Shown here: positions 47,901-57,345 of the stretch, piece after piece
How positions within the stretch are numbered: the stretch's first letter is position 1
How the letters are laid out: every line of letters starts with the position of its first letter
Assembly (NCBI GenBank): GCA_000310025.1
Contig: FN649741.1
Span: forward strand, 1,353,474-1,417,473
DNA length: 64,000 nucleotides
Reading direction: 5' to 3'
From: Ectocarpus siliculosus
Lineage: Eukaryota > Sar > Phaeophyceae > Ectocarpales > Ectocarpaceae
Notes under the pieces: model-generated
Seen by the model: the letters and a program-made list of their open reading frames with translations, nothing else
Told to the model about the DNA's origin: nothing
The model's database searches: none
Made by a program: the position numbers and the translations under genes

Positions 47901-50900
47901 AAGGTATTGGTAGTACGTATGGCGGCATCGCGTACTACATTTTTTTAGAAAGTAAACAAAACCTCATAAAAAGACTACATTTCGAGGCGCTGCTGTGCGT
48001 TCTGCAGTACGACCATGACATGTTGGGTATCGCACGTAAAGTATCGGAGTTTTCGCACGGGGTGTGCGTCGAAAGCACTCAGTATGAATGCTGCTGTAGG
48101 GTTTATCGTTAACTCAGTAGATCACGTATAGGGAATGGGGGGCGGGGATACATGTACATGGTTGATATGATTCAACTACGCACGTACCGGTGATACGTCG
48201 CGTCCCCAAAACCAAAAACTAAAACATCCAGTGCCAAAAGAAAACAAACATAACATAATTGCTGCTGTCGTTCAGACTCGTAAACCGAGCTCCGTGACCA
48301 GCCGTTCGCTCCAACAATCTGAAGGCACCTCTAGGTATCGCACCCCCCTGCGACATTGTATAAAAAGCCAAGAACGGAATAATTTACAAATCGACTTATC
48401 ATATACATATCACCCCTGTGCGTTCTCCCGCATCCGTTCGGTATTAACCCCTTTCGGTCTAGGCTGGACTGTCAGATTTTTGTTTTTGCGCCAAAAAAAA
48501 AAGTATGAGAGCGAGAGCGAGCGGAGAGAAGTGCAGAGAAAGACACCAGTGTACTTCTGCAAACGCAACAGCTATCTCCACCTGTAGGCCATGAGGGAAG
48601 CCGGCGACAGGGTGGTGGCCACAGACAGGGTCGTAGAAGGGTTGATGGGTGGTCGCGCTGCGGTCAGTACGGCAGGTTAGCTGTGTAGACTTTGAAATGA
48701 TCAGTTGTCTAGCTGCCTCAACTAGTCTATTTTCGGTATATTGTAAATTATCAGTCCAGAGAGGGTAAATGATCAGTGAAGACCCATAGCTGGTATTTCA
48801 AGATATTTGTACTTCGGTACTTCTCTGTTCTCTGTCCCCCCCCGATATGTGCCCTGCAGACTCTCTAGAGCTCCTGTGCTTTTCACACAACAAGCACATC
48901 CACCAACACACACCTGTACCTCGTGGTTTCCTAGGTTCGGGCGAGGGTATGTGTGGCGCTACGAGTGTGGATGTGTTGCTGATATGTGTTACTCGTCTAC
49001 AGCAGTAGTAGTAGTGTCGTTGTAGCATCGTTGTAGCTGCTGACACAATGACTGCTGGATCTTGGGAACGATTTTCAAATTGCTGGGAGATGCAGCAACC
49101 ACGATATCCTCGATATCTGGGCTTCGGCAGGGCTTGCAATACCCCTCCCTTTTGCTGCCCTCTGCTCTTTGCAGCAGTGGCTTCCTACGTTCGGGCGAGT
49201 GTATGTGTGGTGCTGCGAAAGAACACATACGTATGCATGTATGTATGCACACACACGTTGATGTACATACGTTGAGAGATTCATGATTTGGCATTGCTTC
49301 CCGAGACCTCGATACTACTCGGCTGTCACTGACGTCTCTTCATTTGTCAGCTGGTTAGCGCGGGTGCTAATTATCTAGACACACCTATCTATGAACTTGC
49401 CAATACACGGCGCGAAGGGCTGCAGGGCGGCAACTCCACGACTTGCCACTACACCAGCATTTGCAAATGATCAATCAATGAACAGTCAGAACGCCCGAAG
49501 ACTCAAAAGGGTTAAGGGGGCCCAGAACAGGGGTTTTGACGCTGGCTCTTTTCTCATTCTTTAATCCAACATAAGAAACAAAACAACCTTCCCGCAGAGT
49601 GTAACTGGTAATTAGTACTGTTATCAGTAGAGGACACCATGAAGAGGCTTCGTGCGTGCTGGCACGTTTGCTACTGGAGCTGAAATATCGAAGGTTGCAG
49701 CAATCTCTGAAAACAGTCCGAAATCTGCGCCGGAACCAAGCGGCATCCAACATTTGTCACAGCCGTGCACACCGCCACGGACCGTAAACCCCTCAACGGA
49801 GGGTTGTCCGCAGTAGCTCGTGGCATGAGCTACTGCTGTAAACGCACATTTCAGGAGATTGGGGTCCGTGGCGGTGAGCACGGCTGTGACAAATGTTGGA
49901 TGCCGCTTGGTTCCGGCGCAGATTTCGGACTGTTTTCAGAGATTGTTGCAACCTTCGATATTTCAGCTCCAGTAGCAAACCTGAACGTGCCAGCACGCAC
50001 GAAGCCTCTTCATGGTGTCCTCTACTGATAACAGTACTAATTACCAGGTACATGTCAACACAGACCTTATTTGAACGCCTGCCGTTTTGGCTCTTTTGAC
50101 TTGAAATTAGAATAGGGTGAATTTTTATCTTGATTTCAAAGGGGGCGTGCGGAGGTAGACGTGTGAAATGTATGTTTTTAGCAGCCTCTACTGTCGCCCT
50201 GTGCGGGATCTAACGATTTCTGTTTTTTGCGATGCCTTCCGACTGGTCTTGTGTGTCTGTTGTGCAGTTTCTGGTGCTCTTGCGCATGTTTTCAACATTA
50301 GTCAACATCGAAGTTGCTGTTCTGGGCCCCCTTAAATTCTACGATATCTCGAATGGGTAGTCTTTCTGTGTGTGTTTTTATTATTCCTTAATACTTCGTG
50401 AACGGATGTGGTATGGTCGGGCTACAGCAGTTCGAACCGGGATCGAAAGCAATGCACCAACACCAGCGGCTACACTAGCCGCGATCTGGCGGGCGGGCGC
50501 ATATTTGGTTTCCGAAGAAGTCGGAGCCTCTACCCCCTTGACTCTCTCCGATCTTGACCAGAAGAGAGAAGAGACGGCGCTGCAAGCAAGCCGCGGCAAA
50601 TAGGCGCAATACAATCTAATCACTCCGCGCTTCCAGAAACCGTTCAGTGCCGGCTGCGGATCATGTTTCCTGAACATGTACACCAGGCAGCATAGCGCTC
50701 CCCAAACTAGAACTGTTTTCTCCAAGCGCTCGCGAGCATTTAACGTGTGACACGCTCTCCCGCCCGGGAATGGGGGCGCTACGAGTGACGGTAACCCATT
50801 TTGACAACGGTCGCTGCCGCTGCGTGATCGGTGAGATCTTCGGCGCAATGGATGTACTCTGTGGTGGATACCTTCCGGTAAATATAATAAGCGAGTCTAC

Positions 50901-51121
50901 CGCCTTTCGACGACGTCGCCTCTTCATGCCTGCTTGCCTCGCAGACTCACCTCTCGCGGAGCACTTTGCGCTGAAGAGCCTGCCTCGGGCTTGTCGCTGT
51001 TGTGCTGGTCCAATGGAGTTCTGCCACCGTCCGTAGCGGAGCTCGCGAGTGCCCGCAGGCGAGGCAATCGGGCCGACTGCCCGAGAGCGGCAGCTCGACC
51101 GCTCACGAACTGGCGCAGCAT
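28980..51121 (-). CDS. GDH2: Mitochondrial NAD-specific glutamate dehydrogenase, large GDH2 class, about 25 exons
   Basis: Exons: 51121-50951, 45744-45398, 44873-44783, 44403-44335, 44294 to ~44190, 43924-43811, 43320-42940, 42549-42322, 41803-41607, 41124-41010, 40596-40435, 39583-39458, 39069-38938, 38226-38098, 37678-37529, 36908-36801, 36202-36095, 35585-35400, 34635-34445, 33494-33425, 32778-32686, 32070-31885, 31549-31384, 29734-29617, 29061-28980; about 1,270 residues. It oxidises glutamate to 2-oxoglutarate and ammonium with NAD. Landmarks: TNFFMPNRWALSLRVDP, FFVHGRRFNGFHCRFRDIAR, NKDIPEGGSKAVVLVD (catalytic Lys region), LLYLGPDEQ, EYGVTSEGVFVFL, TGGPDGDVGGNM (NAD-binding Gly-rich turn), VVEGANLFTTPEAR, DSSANKCGV. 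Exon 1 encodes an Arg/Ala/Ser-rich presequence (MLRQFVSGRAAALGQ...) typical of mitochondrial import; its link over a 5.2 kb intron rests on matching phase 0. The 3' edge of the exon at 44294 and the exon 44403-44335 are uncertain. Confidence 0.92.
29983..30064. repeat. (GA)n microsatellite with GGGA tract
   Basis: GAGAGC/GGGA units followed by a pure GA run, in the GDH2 intron between exons 31549-31384 and 29734-29617. Confidence 0.85.
30788..30887. other. Assembly gap (100 N)
   Basis: The gap lies inside a GDH2 intron. Flanking exons (31549-31384 and 29734-29617) join in phase, so no coding loss is implied. A round length of 100 suggests an arbitrary filler size. Confidence 0.95.
31020..31300. 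repeat. Low-quality second copy of the sequence left of the gap
   Basis: This segment follows the bases at about 30541-30787 in the same order, but with short motifs collapsed into homopolymers: CAACCGACTCGTTCATTAGATTCC on the left becomes CAACCGACTTTTTCATTAATTTCC on the right, and the following poly-C and GTAGCC blocks also correspond. It looks like a poor sequencing read of the same DNA rather than a true repeat. Confidence 0.75.
32502..32727. repeat. Tandem duplication of an exon end and its donor site (GDH2)
   Basis: Two ~112 bp units (32502-32614 and 32617-32727) share TTCCACATT.TGTTCTT..., TCTTGTGATATTTTCTA and the coding tail of exon 32778-32686 with its splice donor. The intronic copy keeps the end of the exon (E to K change) and a GT donor but has no acceptor of its own, and its frame is shifted, so it is a decoy rather than a working exon. 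Confidence 0.8.
33671..34406. mobile_element. Long imperfect palindrome / foldback element in a GDH2 intron
   Basis: Left arm about 33671-34048, right arm about 34064-34406, spacer about 15 bp. Matching blocks include CCCCCGCACACGAAATCTCC, CTACGCACGACATCTGTAGG and CCGTGTGGATATATCGCA with their reverse complements. Both outer ends are G/C homopolymer runs. Arms differ by point changes and small indels, so it is not an assembly mirror. No coding capacity is seen; it is probably a foldback or MITE-type element. Confidence 0.8.
40190..40350. repeat. (GA)n / (GACA)n microsatellite
   Basis: About 160 bp of GA, GACA and GAGACA units in the GDH2 intron directly after exon 40596-40435. Confidence 0.85.
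42150..42256. repeat. (CAG)n/(AAC)n trinucleotide tract
   Basis: CAGCAG and CAACAA repeats with a pure CAG run at about 42216-42243, in the GDH2 intron just downstream (minus sense) of exon 42549-42322. On the minus strand it reads CTG/GTT. It is not part of the spliced message in this model. Confidence 0.8.
44894..44973. repeat. (GA)n microsatellite
   Basis: About 80 bp of GA and GAGC units, immediately upstream of the acceptor of exon 44873-44783. On the minus strand it forms the CT-rich tract before that splice site. Confidence 0.85.
46258..46548 (+). other. Unassigned plus-strand open frame inside GDH2 intron 1
   Basis: A 96-codon frame starting at a genuine ATG, with a protein-like Ala/Glu/Lys-rich first half (DEVAAHEELATELKKKIME) and a Ser/Thr/Pro-rich tail. 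A possible GT donor follows codon ~49 (CAAAAG|GTAGTT). It could be a nested gene fragment, an exon remnant or chance; no domain is recognised. Confidence 0.25.
46563..47070. repeat. Compound direct and inverted repeat in GDH2 intron 1
   Basis: A ~90 bp unit (AAGAGCAAGGAATGCAC, GGCTGCAAGACGTTCCCTAGC, GGAACGACGAAA...CGCTGAAAA) occurs directly at about 46835-46930 and 46985-47070. A more diverged copy lies in inverted orientation at about 46570-46690. It may be part of a foldback repeat; ends are not defined. Confidence 0.65.
49346..49374 (+). pseudogene. tRNA-Ile-like fragment
   Basis: GTCAGCTGGTTAGCGCGGGT followed by GCTAATTAT resembles the D arm and anticodon arm of nuclear tRNA-Ile. No acceptor stem or T arm follows, so at most it is a remnant or part of a tRNA-derived repeat. 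Confidence 0.3.
49516..50331. mobile_element. TTAA-flanked foldback DNA element (816 bp)
   Basis: Perfect 15 bp terminal inverted repeats, GGGGGCCCAGAACAG at the left and its reverse complement at the right, are each bordered by TTAA (49512-49515 and 50332-50335). TTAA duplication is typical of piggyBac-type transposition; the family assignment is inference. Inside is a second palindrome with ~218 bp arms (about 49605-49822 and 49828-50047) around a 5 bp centre. No transposase frame is present. It lies in GDH2 intron 1. Confidence 0.78.
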
Positions 51122-53901
51122 GGTATCAGTGCTCGCCTCCTGAAGGCAAAACCCAAACCGCAGGGCCTGAGAAGGTGGGAGAGCCTGCGCGTGTGCAGGT
51201 GTGCGCACAGCCAAGCAACACGCGGACGCTGGTGCTCTGCCTGGGCTGCGACGAAACCGGGAGACAAGCGGCTGAGGCGGCGTTAAATTATACCTCAACT
51301 TTGCAGTTTGATGAGTGTTGAGGAACAAACCGAAGCCGTCACGTTGTGTCACGGGCTGGGTCGGCGGGTGGGCAGGGTATCGGGTAGGGCTGGCGGACAA
51401 TGCCGCTGCTGCTGTGCTGCTCTGGACGTCGTCCGATTCTCCCGCCAACGGCTGTGATTGTCCAAGCCTCGATGTTGTGTGTGAAGGACAGGAGGTGGTT
51501 GGCAGTGTGTGTCGCAGCAACCAACAACCATCAGCAGCCAAGAGCCAGCAAATGTGGTGCAACTTGAGGGGGGCCCCGCAGAGTGTCCAGCGGCAAAGCA
51601 AGCAGACGGCACACCTATACCGCGAAGATGAGATGTGTACCTTGCATGGATAGCCAAGAGCGGCGGTACTGCAGCACCTACACAGCAGTCAGGAGCTGTT
51701 TCAAGATACTGCGAAAATTGTATCTACTTACTGTACCTCCAGTATTGTACACACATATGAAACTCATAACTATCTTCGGGTTATAATATACGAGATCCTA
51801 CACAACCAACCACACAGAAGATTTTTCGACCGATACTACATCTGTTTCCAGGAAAAAGTGTTCCCAAAAGCAGTGGACTAGTGTATGGCATTATTTGGAG
51901 GTAGCCATATGATGGTGCGTTATGCCCATGTGGTGATTTGCGGCATCACGTGTTGTGCTATGCATATTATATGACGTCATGTAAGACTTGGCATGCATTG
52001 CCCGTCTTCTGTAGTTAGTGCCGTAGACTACTTCTGTGTGCGTTTTGGTTGGTTGGTTGTGTTAGATGGATGGTGTACATACATGTAGTCTACATGCAGG
52101 CGAAGCGAGCCTGATCAAGGAGAGAAAACAGAGGAAATCGGCAACAACCTGCGTATGTGGTAGGACAAGTTCCACACAGCTTCGAGGTGACGACAATGTA
52201 TGTTTTGTTGTTGTTGTCGTGAATCTGAACCAACCGTCGACCTCGTCGGCACAAACAAAGATAACACCAAGCATCCATCTGTGTTCCAGATAGATAGATA
52301 ATTACTTTTATTTTGCAGTTTGTGTTCCGGAACTACACTACTACAATACAAGACTTCTTTCGCGCGGTACAAGCATGTGCTCTATTGCAGTTTCGCGTTT
52401 GTTTGGGGCGACTGACTCGTCACCCCCAACACGCGATCGGCACACGAATAAGCGCCAGGTACGTAAACAATGAATGCAAACCACCGCCGATTTCGTTTTC
52501 TAAATACATACGCAAGTGTAAGTTTGGAAACAAAACAGAGTGACCGAGTGGTGGTTCAGTTGAGAACCTCTCTTGTTACTTAAAGTGGGTTTGAATCTCT
52601 ACGGAGCGAAAGTACGACCTACATACGTAGTTTACCAGTAGTAGTAGTTTAGAAACGCACACAAACAACGAACCCTTCCCCCAGAGAATCCCTTCCGTGT
52701 GACCCCGGCTAGTGCGTCGAGCGTTTTCCCAAAGGCGTAGACTTGGCGCCCAGAATAGATGGGTGGGAAAAACAACACAAACACACGCCGAAGCAGACGG
52801 GTCCGTCGTGTCGAGACACATACATACACGATGCGCCTCACCCGATACAACGATGGCCGCGACGGCGCGTGGTGGTGAAAAACGTCCAACATGAACAGCG
52901 CAAAACGTCTTGCTTCACAGCCGATATCTCTATATTCCACACGAGCGTGATGGGGTAGGCATGAGGTGCAGACTGGTACAATGCCAAGTACCCTCCCCCT
53001 GCCCCCCCCCCCCGACAGCTAGTGAAAGCACCAGAAAATAAATTAAGTCATACGTAGCTGTCATCCGTACGCAAGGAAGTAAGCACAAGATGCCGAACAC
53101 CCTTAGCAGGATGCAGCTCACCCTTCATGCGACTCGCCAAATACCTCACGGCGCTTCGCGCTTGGTGATGTGAGAGCCTGGTCCGGTGAGAACCCGGCGT
53201 GCTCCGTCCCGGCTTTGTAGGGATGCGAGGTCAATGGTCAAACGACTACGGCATGCGCGACTATGAGTACACCCCCCCCGACAGCTAGTTCTCAAGGAGC
53301 TAGAGCTAGTGCTATACTAGTCTACGCCTGTGGAAATCTCCGATGCCGTGAAACAGCAGGTAGAAAGACATAACAAGTCAACGACGTCGAACGATAATGC
53401 GTACGGCAAGACTAACCGTTCCGGGAGAACAGACAACACAGCACCAGCAACACGCAGAGAGAAGTTTCATACATGGTGTGGTCATCACGTACGCAAGGGC
53501 GATACCAAATACGGTATGTAGCTTGCGGCGCCCCTCACGTTTATGCCCCACATTTATTATTCCGCGGTTATTGAATGTCATCGGGTCACACTACAGCATA
53601 AAGCAAGCCCGAGACACAAAATAAAACAAGAACACCGCCGTAGAGTTCATACAAACCGCAAACAACGAATGGATGTGTGTGCAAAGTTAAACAAACACGG
53701 AAACAACACATCAACAGCAAAAATCTCGTGAAGGCCACAACGATCGATAAAACAACAAGCCTCGAAAACGCGCAGCGCTCACGTCCACGAATTCTTCATC
53801 CACAAAACAAAAACGTCACACGATGAACGAGTACAAACCAGAACAGACAAACAAGCCACGTGGCACGAGGACTAAGCCCCCCGGGCCCCGACACGGTCAG
53901 C
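51122..53901. other. Spacer between GDH2 5' end and the transporter 3' end
   Basis: No supported gene in 2.8 kb. The left part should hold the GDH2 promoter and 5' untranslated region, the right part the transporter 3' flank. The 53024-53271 repeat lies here. A tRNA-like A/B-box pair (TGACCGAGTGG at 52541 and GGGTTTGAATCTC at about 52587) is present without a cloverleaf. Confidence 0.5.
53024..53271. repeat. Dispersed 250 bp repeat, copy 2, with target-site duplication
   Basis: Nearly identical to 27988-28239. It is flanked on both sides by CCCCCCCCGACAGCTAGT (53006-53023 and 53272-53289), an 18 bp direct repeat typical of target-primed retroposition. No coding frame is present, so a SINE-like non-autonomous retroposon is likely. 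Confidence 0.82.
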
Positions 53902-56900
53902 TCAGCTCGTCCCGCCGGCCCTTTGCTCCTCCCCGTACTCCGGATCTTGCCTCCTCTCTTCTACTTCCCCCTCCTCCCCCTCATCGAAGTGCGATCCGGT
54001 GGGACTCCAGAGGGACTGAGGAGACGGCGGCGCCCCGAAAGTTGGGGTCGGGGCGGCGGCCTGAGAACGATCTTCACGTTCCTCGACCGACGGCTGCAGT
54101 CTTCGACTGCTGCCCGTGCCGTGAAGCAGCCGCAAGCCTCGCAGCAGCACGAAGGGAGCGACATGGCTCAAACCGACGAGCAGGGGCAGTAAGAAGGCCC
54201 AGCCGGTGATGTACCACGGGAGCGATACCAGGAACGGCACCACGCTGGTAAGTGAGCCGTAAAAGCACACGCAGACATGGTTAACGGTTAGACCAACAAC
54301 ATTTTTTGTCGGGAGGAAACCAGATGTAGAGGGCAGGGTAAGCAAGATAGAAAACTGCGAATGATTTGGGCGAAACCATCCGCGAGACTGAACAGAGGCA
54401 GCGAAAGGTAACTAAAAACATCGGCATGGAATTTGAAGTATTGTACAAGACCGAGGCGAAATTGCTTGCTTCTGCCCTACTAGGAGGCCGAGCACTATCC
54501 TTCGGAAATTGTCGAAAATGCGCTCAAGCCTAACGGGCATTCCACAAGCTGCTTTAGAGCGAGCGTACGACATTTGTTCCGCACCAATACCGCACTCATA
54601 CATTGCCCACTTGGTTTGGTATCAAAGCTATCCCGACGTTAGGGGAAGGAGTGGCTGTTATTTGAAACATTGAAGTCTGTATGATAGATGCGTCCAAGGC
54701 TCCAAAAAATGGTATCCAACGTTCGGGCGCCGACTGAGTATATCGTGACAAACCCTGCACCTGGTTACAGAAGGCCGGTGACTGCAAGCACTGAGCATGT
54801 TTCGAGCCAGCGAGGGTGCGCAGCAGTACCAACCTGAAGTAACCCCATGTCGCAATCCTCTCCATACAGGCAGCAACATAAATCATTAACAACGTTGCTT
54901 CGGTTTCACGTTTTCGGTTTCACATTTTCGTTTTTTTCGGTTTCACGTTTTCGGCTGATCCTTTTCGGTTTCACATTTTCGGTTTCACGTTTGCAGAATA
55001 ACCTTTTCGGCTCAACCATTTCGGCTCACCATTTTCGGTTTCGGTTTAATCGTTTCGGCTTAGGGTCGTTCTTATCGACCAATAAAACACGAAAAAATAA
55101 ACGAAACCGTGTTTTCTTGAATACATATGGAGGCGTTTTTCCCCGAAAGCGTGAAAAGAAGGAGCCGTTTTCTTTTGGGGCTTGCTACTTTCACGAATCC
55201 GTGTTTTTGACAGAAGCATCGGACAAGCGCAACGCGGGCGCTGTAACATCACTGAGGACGCTAGAAAGACCTGCCAGACTCACGTCCAGGTCTGTTGTGG
55301 AGACGGACAAGCGGCAGAAGCGGCGTTCAGTCCGTTCTTGGTCCAAAACTAGACATTGCGTGGTGCTCTCGTCTTCAACTGCTGCTGTTGGTGCCGGAGA
55401 ATTTCTTTCAATCACACATGGCAAACACGGAAACAGTAGAACGAGTACAGCAGCAGCACCAAGACCTCCAACGCGCTGATTCCTTCCGTTCGGCTGTCTG
55501 TATGATACCATCTCCCGGCGCCGTGCTGCTTCGTGGGTATTGGGTGCTTGGGTGCTGCTCAATAAGATGTGTGAGAGACGTGTGCCACCTCACCAAAATG
55601 CCGTTGGAAAAAATGCGGCGAGATGATGCGTTTATGGTCGGACGCATCAACATCAATCCACGGCACCACGCAGCAGTAGAGCAACAGGGCCTCCGACACG
55701 CTAATTCTTTCGGATTGGCCATCTATATTATGCTGGCCGTCAGCGCGGCTGCCGCCCTATGATTGTTGAGCTCGTCTACCTTTGGGCAGGTGGTGGTCAA
55801 AGATGGGAGTCGCAACCGTGAAAAATGAGCTGGCAAACTGAAGAAATCGCAAGCAACACCCAGGTGGCGACACTCTGCCCTGCGCCTGTTGTTGCTGAAA
55901 ACTGAAAACAGCAGGCCGGGTGGACGGGATCTTTTGAAGTGTGTTGTCCTCTGTGTCGGTTGCTGCTCATTGCGCTTTCACCGCTGCTCTATGGTGAGCA
56001 ATATCATGTCAACCTGTTGTGTGTCGAGCAAAGCGTGTATTCAGGGAAGGAAACGTACTTTTCGCGATGACATCACGATTAGAACAAGCGAAAAGTAATC
56101 GGATCTTCTTTTCACCGTTCCGTGAAAAAAAACGTTATTTTTTCGTTGCGTTAACAATACCCCTTAACCGTTTCGGTTTCACGTTTTCGGTTTGTTCGGT
56201 TGAATCTTTTGGGCTTATCCTTTTCGGCTTCACGTTTTCAGCTTATCCTTTTCGGCTCAACCTTTTCGGTTTCGGTTTAATCTTTTCGGCTTCACCTGTT
56301 CAGTTTCACGTTTTCGGCTTCACGTTTTCTTTACCTTTTCGGTTTCGGTTTAATCTTTTTCGGTTCCACATTTTCGTTGTTTTGGGTTTAACCTTTTCGG
56401 CTTATCCTTTTCGTTTCACGTTTTCGGTTTCATGTTTTCGGCTCAACATTTCGGCTCAAACTTTTCGGGTTTGGTTTAATCTTTTCGGCTTAACCTTTCC
56501 GGTCCTTGTCGGCTTCATCGTTTCGATTTCACTTTTTTGTTTTTTTCGGTTCAACCTTTTGGGCTTAGGGGTATTGTTAACGCAATGGAAAAGTCGTGCA
56601 CTTTTTCTCGGAAAGGTGAAAACCCCCCCCGACTTTTTCCGCTTGTTCTATTCGTGATGTCATCGCGAAAAGTACGTTTCCTTCCCTGAATACACGCTTT
56701 GCTCGACACACAACAGGTTGACATGATATTGCTCACCATAGAGCAGCGGTGAAAGCGCAATGAGCAGCAACCGACACAGAGGACAACACACTTCAAAAGA
56801 TCCCGTCCACCCGGCCTGCTGTTTTCAGTTTTCAGCAACAACAGGCGCAGGGCAGAGTGTCGCCACCTGGGTGTTGCTTGCGATTTCTTCAGTTTGCCAG

Positions 56901-57302
56901 CTCATTTTTCACTGTTGCGACTCCCATCTTTGACCACCACCTGCCCAAAGGTAGACGAGCTCAACAATCATAGGGCGGCAGCCGCGCTGACGGCCAGCAT
57001 CATATAGATGACCAATCCGAAAGAATTAGCGTGTCGGAGGCCCTGTTGCTCTACTGCTGCGTGGTGCCGTGGATTGATGTTGATGCGTCCGACCATAAAC
57101 GCATCATCTCGCCGCATTTTTTCCAACGGCATTTTGGTGAGGTGGCACACGTCTCTCACACACCTTATTGAGCAGCACCCAAGCACCCAATACCCACGAA
57201 GCAGCACGGCGCCGGGAGATGGTATCATACAGACAGCCGAACCGAAGTAATCAGCGCGTTGGAGGTCTTGGTGCTACTGCTGTACTCGTTCTACATGCCT
57301 CT

Positions 57303-57345
<43 letters not shown>

